Origin: CF-162 sp040882565 | GTDB lineage: Bacteria; Chloroflexota; Dehalococcoidia; SM23-28-2; RBG-16-64-32 | DNA: 64,000 bases | Direction: 5' to 3' | Assembly: GCA_040882565.1 (NCBI GenBank) | Contig: JBBEAZ010000042.1 | Location: 1 to 64,000 of the forward strand | In this document: piece after piece, positions 59,451 through 64,000 of the stretch | Numbering within the stretch: position 1 is the stretch's first letter | How the letters are laid out: every line of letters starts with the position of its first letter | Position numbers and translations under genes: made by a program | The notes under the pieces: generated by a model | What the model saw: only the letters and a program-made list of their open reading frames with translations | Database searches by the model: none | Told to the model about the DNA's origin: nothing

Positions 59451-59703
59451 CGTCAACGTTCGCAGACGCGTAGAGCGAGATCTGAGCAGACTGAACCCCG
59501 GTGCTTCGAGACGTATCTGGGACACGATCAGAGGTCTCCAGCACGATCCAATCCCGAGACGGGCAAAGAAGCTTGCCGGAGGCGAGAAATCCTATCGGAT
59601 TCGAGTCGGCGAGTATCGAGTCCTGTACGACGTGGACCATCCGCGCAGGTTGGTAGAGGTGTTTCGCGTCGCTCGTCGGAGCGAAGCGTACAGGGATCTT
59701 TGA
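59437..59703 (+). CDS. RelE/ParE-family toxin
   Basis: An 88-residue RelE-superfamily protein: YSVNVRRRVERDLSRLNPGA, then DPIPRRAKKLAGGEKSYRIR and VGEYRVLYDVDHPRRLVEVF, ending RVARRSEAYRDL. The basic residues and the Tyr/Arg of the last segments match ribosome-dependent mRNA interferases, though a gyrase-acting ParE role cannot be excluded. It overlaps the antitoxin by 14 nt and its stop overlaps the start of the GNAT gene (TGATG), an unusual direct coupling. Confidence 0.88.
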   Translation: MASYSVNVRRRVERDLSRLNPGASRRIWDTIRGLQHDPIPRRAKKLAGGEKSYRIRVGEYRVLYDVDHPRRLVEVFRVARRSEAYRDL

Positions 59704-60494
59704 TGGCTCACCCCGAGCACGATGCGGTCGCGGCCGCTCTGCTCGCGGCTTACGAGGAGCCGTACGAGCCCATGGGCTGGGCCACTGAACGGCGGCCGTT
59801 CGGCATCTACCGCCAGAACACGAAGGCGCAGACCTATCCAAACGTAATCGTGCGTAGCGTCTCAGCCGCCGAAGTGCCCGACTTCCTACGCGACGTGCGC
59901 AGCTACTATGCCGGGAGCACTCTGCCGGCGCGGATCATGATTGACGACCGCGAAGCTGATGCGACGCTGGGGCGGGTGCTCGTGGCCGCGGGCGTCCATC
60001 TGGAGGAGCGCACGGTGTTCCTGGCCCACGTCGGCGACGTCCCAGCAGAGCGCGAGGCACCGGGAGTGCGGATCGAGGTCGTGGGTCGCGGCGGGTTGTT
60101 CGAGTATGAGGACACGCGGCGGCGGGCGTTCGACAACACCGAGGAGCCGACGCCCCCAGAGGACCTCGCCTGGCGCGTCGACCTGCGCCGCGCCGAGATG
60201 GACGGCGGCGCGCACCACTGGATCGCGCGAGCCGATGGCCAGCCGGCGGCGATGATGGGCTGGTACGAGGGCAGGGACCGTATGGTCTTCTCACTCGGGA
60301 CACGCATGCCGTTCCGCAACCGCGGCATCGCGCGCCTGATGCTCACCCAACTGCTGGCAGAGTCGCGCGAGGCGGGGACACGCGCGGTGATCATCAGCGC
60401 GGACGAGTACGATACGCCTGTCCGTTTATATCGGCGCCTCGGGTTCACGGACGAACTCTACTGGCGCGCGACCTACGAGCTGGATCTGGCGTGA
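59703..60494 (+). CDS. GNAT-family acetyltransferase
   Basis: A 263-residue protein whose C-terminal 150 residues form a GCN5 acetyltransferase domain: GMRMPF-like RMPFRNRGIARLMLTQLLAE is the acetyl-CoA-binding motif, and IISADEYDTPVRLYRRLGF follows. The N-terminal 110 residues may be a degenerate second GNAT domain. It is translationally coupled at both ends: TGATG with the toxin gene, and a 4-nt overlap with the DUF402 gene. It may act on a small molecule or on a protein or tRNA substrate. Confidence 0.85.
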   Translation: MAHPEHDAVAAALLAAYEEPYEPMGWATERRPFGIYRQNTKAQTYPNVIVRSVSAAEVPDFLRDVRSYYAGSTLPARIMIDDREADATLGRVLVAAGVHLEERTVFLAHVGDVPAEREAPGVRIEVVGRGGLFEYEDTRRRAFDNTEEPTPPEDLAWRVDLRRAEMDGGAHHWIARADGQPAAMMGWYEGRDRMVFSLGTRMPFRNRGIARLMLTQLLAESREAGTRAVIISADEYDTPVRLYRRLGFTDELYWRATYELDLA

Positions 60495-61069
60495 AGCGGT
60501 CCGCGCCGGGAGCGTGGATCGAGCTGCGCGAAGTGTGGGACAGTTGCACCTGGGAGATCCGCCGCGGATTCGTTGTCGAGGATACTACCGAACTGCTCGC
60601 GACCTACACGCCGCCCGGAAGCGCAGCGACGATCGCTGTTGGGCCGGACGGCACTCGACTCCGCCTGCCGCCAGACGAGTGGCCGACGGCAGAATCGGCA
60701 ATCCCCGCCAACCGTCGCTTCCTGGGGCTGCATCCACCCGGCGCCGAGCACTCAGTACTGGTTATTTGGGACGACGGCTGGCAGCTTGTCTGCTGGTACA
60801 TCAACATGGAATCCGACCTCGAACGAACCGACCATGGCATCCAGTACGTCGACCACTTCCTCGACGTCGTCGTCTACCCCACCATGGCGTCATGGCGCTG
60901 GAAGGACGAAGACGAGCTTGCGGAGGCCGTAGAACGGCGATTGATCACCGCCAATCAGGCGGGAACGATTCGAGCGGAGGGCGAGCGCGCCCTCGAGTGG
61001 TTACTCGCCCGGCGCCCGCCGTACGACCGTCCCTGGGATGAGTGGCGGCCACCCACGGAGTGGGGTTAG
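60491..61069 (+). CDS. DUF402-domain protein
   Basis: A 192-residue protein with the DUF402/FomD-like fold: WQLVCWYINMESDLERTDHG and IQYVDHFLDVVVYP are the signature, with the acidic metal-binding residues (Asp in VDHFLDVVV, and DEDELAEAVERRLIT). Known members (FomD, Ntdp) hydrolyse CMP-phosphonates or nucleoside di/triphosphates. The GTG start overlaps the GNAT stop (GTGA). It probably forms an operon with the GNAT gene. The N-terminal RRGFVVEDTTELLATYTP is also typical. Confidence 0.85.
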   Translation: MKRSAPGAWIELREVWDSCTWEIRRGFVVEDTTELLATYTPPGSAATIAVGPDGTRLRLPPDEWPTAESAIPANRRFLGLHPPGAEHSVLVIWDDGWQLVCWYINMESDLERTDHGIQYVDHFLDVVVYPTMASWRWKDEDELAEAVERRLITANQAGTIRAEGERALEWLLARRPPYDRPWDEWRPPTEWG

Positions 61070-61159
61070 GCAGCTCAGAACACATGGTGCCAAATACCCC
61101 TTTGTGCTAGATCGCGTTGATGGGATACTTCGGCCGACAAATCAGCAGGAGGTCGGCCA

Positions 61160-61798
61160 GTGGTCTATTCAATCTCAGCACGACTCGCATCCCCTGATGC
61201 AAACGTCCGCGTAGAGGCCTTGCTCGATGCGGTCAGGTACAACAGTCTCGAGGTCGCAGAAGAGATTGCGGCGCTATATAAGAACGACCGAATTCCAGCG
61301 GTTAGAGGGCGCGCAGCCTGGGCGCTCGGTCGTATGCGGTTCCGCCCAGCGATTCGGAGTTTGTTAGCTGGTGTCGAAAACAAGGATGCAGACACAAGGA
61401 CGTGGAGTGCGTGGGCGCTGGGGGAGATGGGTCATTGGGAAGCGGAAGGCAAATTGCGTCGCATCTTGGACAGCGAGGGACGGCCCGAGGTCCGAAGAGC
61501 TATCTTTGGCGCAATTCGAAAGTTGAACCTCAATCACACGCGCGAGCACTACGATGCGGTGGCTCGACGGCTGAAGCCTCCAGTTAGTAACGACATCAGC
61601 CTCACGCGCCGCGTCCGCCAACTGGAGGGTCTGACGTGGCCCGACGACCGCGACGAAATTGTCCGTCTGCGAGGCGAGATCAAGAACACTGATTCAGGCT
61701 TCTTCACTTCATACATGGAGTGGGTCCGAAAGCGTCCAACGATCCAGTCGGCAATTGGTGATCGACGACTTGTCTTCGGTCACCCACGCCGGTCGTAG
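61160..61798 (+). CDS. HEAT-repeat protein
   Basis: A 212-residue alpha-solenoid. Three or four HEAT-type repeats can be traced at residues 10-130 (SPDANVRVEALLDAVRYNS, VRGRAAWALGRMRFRPAIRS, TRTWSAWALGEMGHWEAEGK, VRRAIFGAIRKLN). The rest is helical and less regular. It is probably a scaffold for protein contacts. The GTG start at 61160 has AGGAGG upstream. It is less GC-rich than its neighbours, which suggests transfer or relaxed selection. The function is unknown. Confidence 0.78.
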   Translation: MVYSISARLASPDANVRVEALLDAVRYNSLEVAEEIAALYKNDRIPAVRGRAAWALGRMRFRPAIRSLLAGVENKDADTRTWSAWALGEMGHWEAEGKLRRILDSEGRPEVRRAIFGAIRKLNLNHTREHYDAVARRLKPPVSNDISLTRRVRQLEGLTWPDDRDEIVRLRGEIKNTDSGFFTSYMEWVRKRPTIQSAIGDRRLVFGHPRRS

Positions 61799-61810
61799 GT
61801 CAAGCGCAAG

Positions 61811-61836
61811 AAAAAAGGCGGCCTATCGGCCGCCTT
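61811..61836 (-). terminator. Bidirectional intrinsic terminator
   Basis: AAGGCGGCC (61815-61823) and GGCCGCCTT (61828-61836) form a perfect 9-bp stem with loop TATC. On the minus strand the stem is followed by a T6 run (A run 61811-61816 on the plus strand), an ideal terminator for the ferredoxin gene; it may also stop the HEAT gene. Confidence 0.88.
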
Positions 61837-61857
61837 CACGTGGCGTCGCGGGAAGCC

Positions 61858-62151
61858 TTAGGCGGGTGGCTTCAGCTCGTTGATGCGGGCGCGGACGGCG
61901 TCAGGGTCCTTGTACCACTGGGCGTTGAGCGGCGTGAATTCCTGCTGCGCCTCCGGAACGTCGTCTTCGGCAAAGATCGCCGTGACGGGGCAGACCGGTT
62001 CGCAGGCGCCGCAGTCGATGCACTCGTCCGGGTCGATGTACAGCATGCGGTCGCCGGCGGCCTCGTCCTCGTGGATGCAGTCCACAGGGCAGACCTCGAC
62101 GCAGGACTTGTCCTTGGTGTCGATGCAGGGGTCGGTGATTGTGTAGGTCAT
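61858..62151 (-). CDS. fdxA: 7Fe-type ferredoxin
   Basis: A 97-residue ferredoxin, a paralogue of the 43170 product. C-x7-C-x3-CP in PCIDTKDKSCVEVCPVDC and C-x2-C-x2-C-x3-CP in ECIDCGACEPVCPV provide the [3Fe-4S] and [4Fe-4S] ligands. The C-terminus FTPLNAQWYKDPDAVRARI is typical. Own promoter (62227-62255) and terminator (61811-61836), so it is a single-gene transcript, and likely the main housekeeping ferredoxin. Confidence 0.93.
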   Translation of the reverse strand: MTYTITDPCIDTKDKSCVEVCPVDCIHEDEAAGDRMLYIDPDECIDCGACEPVCPVTAIFAEDDVPEAQQEFTPLNAQWYKDPDAVRARINELKPPA

Positions 62152-62226
62152 TGCGGCACCCTTTCGGAATTCGGTCGGTTACTTAGACGCCACAGCAGTC
62201 GAAATGTTAATTGTTCAGCCTATGAA

Positions 62227-62255
62227 ACTGTATCGCGACTCATGTATAGGGTCAA
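62227..62255 (-). promoter_or_regulatory. Promoter of ferredoxin gene
   Basis: On the minus strand: -35 TTGACC (complement of 62250-62255), a 17-nt spacer, -10 TACAGT (complement of 62227-62232), about 76 nt before the ATG at 62151. Confidence 0.55.
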
Positions 62256-62269
62256 GGAAACCCGACGTC

Positions 62270-62779
62270 TCATCGCTTCCAGAACTGCCACCATTCCCCT
62301 CTCCCTTTCCGCACCGCTTCCGACGCCTGCCGCTGCTCTTCCAACACCTCGCGGGCGCGCTGAAACGGCAGCTCGCGCCGCAGCATCGTCAGCTCCTCAG
62401 CGAGCACCATCGCGTAACCGGGGTCCCCGGCGATCTCCGGGAAGAGCCAGCGCAGGCGGTCGTCGAAGCCCGGCGCTGTCGAACGCGGGCGGCGGCTCTC
62501 GCCGGACATGCTGTCAAAGAGCGAGTACATCTTGAGCTCGCTGAGGACAGACGAGAACGCCGTTGAGAGCAACACCGCCTGCACGGGGTTCAGATCCACC
62601 GTCGCTGCCTCGTCCTCGATCTGCGCATCGATCACCGGCAAGACCTCGCTCAGCCCGTGCTCATACTCCCGCATCGACTGCCGGTCGATCTCTGACCCGG
62701 GCCGCGAGAGATGGTACGCCACGGCGAGCGCGACGAGGCGAGCGTGGTGTTGTGGCAGGCGGACCGTGAAGGTGGTCAT
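62270..62779 (-). CDS. Soluble helical protein, unknown
   Basis: A 169-residue, mostly helical protein: MTTFTVRLPQHHARLVALAV, then EIDRQSMREYEHGLSEVLPV, SLFDSMSGESRRPRS, and a C-terminal helix ending RKGRGEWWQFWKR. No signal peptide or membrane helix and no family that I recognise. It lies 9 nt downstream of the uvrA stop on the same strand, so it is probably transcribed with uvrA. Confidence 0.65.
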   Translation of the reverse strand: MTTFTVRLPQHHARLVALAVAYHLSRPGSEIDRQSMREYEHGLSEVLPVIDAQIEDEAATVDLNPVQAVLLSTAFSSVLSELKMYSLFDSMSGESRRPRSTAPGFDDRLRWLFPEIAGDPGYAMVLAEELTMLRRELPFQRAREVLEEQRQASEAVRKGRGEWWQFWKR

Positions 62780-62788
62780 TCGGTTGAA

Positions 62789-64000
62789 CTACTTCGCCGC
62801 GGCCTTCACCCGTTTCGCTGCCTTCCCTGCCGCCTTGCGCCCATTCGTGGAAGCGCCAGCTATTGCATGGTCCCTGGCGTTATCCAACGCGACTCTGAGG
62901 TACTTGCCGGTGAGGCTGCCGGGCGTGCGAGCAATTTGTTCAGGGGTGCCCTGGGCGACGATCTCGCCACCCTTGTCGCCGCCCTGAGGCCCCAGGTCGA
63001 TAACGTGGTCGGCCTGCTTGACGACGTCGATGTGGTGCTCAATGACGAGGACGGTGTTGCCGGTGTCGACCAGGCGGTGGAGCACGCTCATCAAGGCGTT
63101 CACGTCCTCGAAGGAGAGACCGGTGGTCGGCTCGTCGAGGATGTACAGCGTGCGGCCGGTGGCGCGCCGCGACAACTCTGTCGCCAGCTTGACGCGCTGA
63201 GCCTCGCCGCCTGAGAGCGTCGTGGCCGGCTGCCCCAGCTTGATGTAGCCGAGGCCAACGTCGTTGAGCGTTTCGAGCTTGGTGCGGATGCGGCCAAACG
63301 CCTCGAAGAACTCGACGCCCTCGGCGACAGTCATATCGAGCACCTCGGCGATGTTCTTGCCACGGAAGAGGATCTCGAGCGCCTCGCGGTTGTAGCGGGC
63401 GCCGTGGCAGACCTCGCACGGCACCTCGACGTCCGGCAGGAACTGCATCTCGATCTGGATGTAGCCATCGCCCTGGCAGGCCTCGCAACGGCCGCCCTTG
63501 ACGTTGAAGGAGAAGCGCCCGCTCTTGTAGCCCCGCAGGCGGGCTTCCGGCACCGACGCGAACATCTCGCGGATCGGCGTGAACGTGCCGGTGTAGGTCG
63601 CCGGGTTCGAGCGCGGCGTGCGGCCGATCGGCGACTGGTCGATGACCACCACTTTGTCGAGCCACTTGAAGCCGTATATCTCGTCAGCCTCGCCAGGCCT
63701 TTCACGCGCGTTGTAGAGGATCTGCGCCGCCTTCTTCGAGAGGATGTCAGTTACGAGCGTCGACTTACCGGAACCGGAAACACCCGTCACGCAGACAAAC
63801 ATCCCGAGCGGGAAGCTGACATCGATGTCCTTCAGGTTGTTCTCCCGCGCTCCCTTGATCTCGATGGTCTTGCCGTTGCCCGGTCGCCGTTCCGCCGGCA
63901 CCGGGATCTGCTTGCGACCGCTGAGGTAGGCGCCGGTGAGCGACGCCTCGGAGGCGCGGATGTCATCAAGCGTGCCCTCGGCTACGACATACCCGCCGGC
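62789..64000 (-). CDS. uvrA: Excinuclease ABC subunit A, 3' part
   Basis: The C-terminal 403 residues of UvrA; the gene runs off the right edge (the frame is open to base 64000, reading AGGYVVAEGTLDDIRASEAS at the edge). UvrA is the ATP-driven DNA-damage sensor of nucleotide excision repair. The second ABC module is complete: Walker A TGVSGSGKST, zinc finger with CEACQGDGY and CEVCHGARY, signature LSGGEAQRVKLA and Walker B LYILDEPTTGL. The C-terminal tail is a basic Lys/Ala stretch (KAAGKAAKRVKAAAK). Confidence 0.97.
   Translation of the reverse strand, partial: AGGYVVAEGTLDDIRASEASLTGAYLSGRKQIPVPAERRPGNGKTIEIKGARENNLKDIDVSFPLGMFVCVTGVSGSGKSTLVTDILSKKAAQILYNARERPGEADEIYGFKWLDKVVVIDQSPIGRTPRSNPATYTGTFTPIREMFASVPEARLRGYKSGRFSFNVKGGRCEACQGDGYIQIEMQFLPDVEVPCEVCHGARYNREALEILFRGKNIAEVLDMTVAEGVEFFEAFGRIRTKLETLNDVGLGYIKLGQPATTLSGGEAQRVKLATELSRRATGRTLYILDEPTTGLSFEDVNALMSVLHRLVDTGNTVLVIEHHIDVVKQADHVIDLGPQGGDKGGEIVAQGTPEQIARTPGSLTGKYLRVALDNARDHAIAGASTNGRKAAGKAAKRVKAAAK

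Overview
The window is a high-GC bacterial chromosome segment, probably from a metagenome-assembled genome: it has one scaffold gap (10 Ns at 20856-20865, preceded by a 22-base G run). The gene content suggests Chloroflexota, perhaps Dehalococcoidia/SAR202-like, with Actinomycetota as the main alternative. The evidence is several family III (CaiB/BaiF) CoA-transferases, an F420-type luciferase-like oxidoreductase, a deazaflavin-dependent nitroreductase-like protein, a K+-independent H+-pyrophosphatase, a transcarboxylase-type operon, dockerin- and cohesin-like surface proteins, and lipoproteins with LysM domains. This taxonomic call is inference. No rRNA, tRNA or CRISPR was seen.

0-9.9 kb: acyl-CoA synthetase (cut by the window edge), arylamine N-acetyltransferase, CoA-transferase, zinc-ribbon protein, redoxin, LLM oxidoreductase, SDR, CinA-type amidase, GYD protein and thiolase. 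9.9-24.4 kb: acyl-CoA and repair genes (AlkA-like, DinB, AAC(3), FabG-like, two more CoA-transferases, methyltransferase, hotdog protein, and a HAD phosphatase fused to a P-loop ATPase). This stretch contains six same-orientation copies of an unusual GC-rich repeat built from two hairpins and a G-rich tail. 24.4-30.9 kb is an accessory island. It holds a two-gene membrane module behind tandem CRP-like sites, a secreted dockerin-like metalloprotease, an IS481-type element with a 6-bp target duplication inserted in a decayed second copy of the membrane module, and an RHH/winged-helix regulator followed by a NYN-domain nuclease.

31-38 kb: ThDP enzyme, a graveyard of VOC-family fragments beside one intact copy, MFS transporter, GH29 fucosidase, cohesin-like anchored protein, and an R2-like di-iron protein with an operator-like dyad. 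38.6-42.7 kb is a tightly overlapping lipid operon on the minus strand: FlK-like thioesterase, two MaoC/FAS1-like hotdog dehydratases, FabF, PaaI-like thioesterase and an LpxL-family acyltransferase. 42.8-49.2 kb: two ferredoxins, a LysR regulator, endonuclease IV, a CoA-transferase of the acetyl-CoA hydrolase family, an M28 peptidase lipoprotein and a LysM lipoprotein.

49.3-54.3 kb is a co-directional operon with 12S-, 5S- and biotin-carrier-type subunits of a transcarboxylase, an embedded four-helix membrane protein and a MenB/BadI-like crotonase. 54.9-64 kb: H+-pyrophosphatase, a small YtxH-like gene coupled to a cyclic-di-AMP receptor gene (darA), glycyl-tRNA synthetase, a RelE-type toxin-antitoxin pair leading an overlapping GNAT-DUF402 run, a HEAT-repeat protein, a 7Fe ferredoxin and the 3' part of uvrA. 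The overall picture is an organism rich in CoA-thioester chemistry (activation, CoA transfer, thiolysis, carboxyl transfer), with electron supply by ferredoxins and a PPi-driven ion pump.
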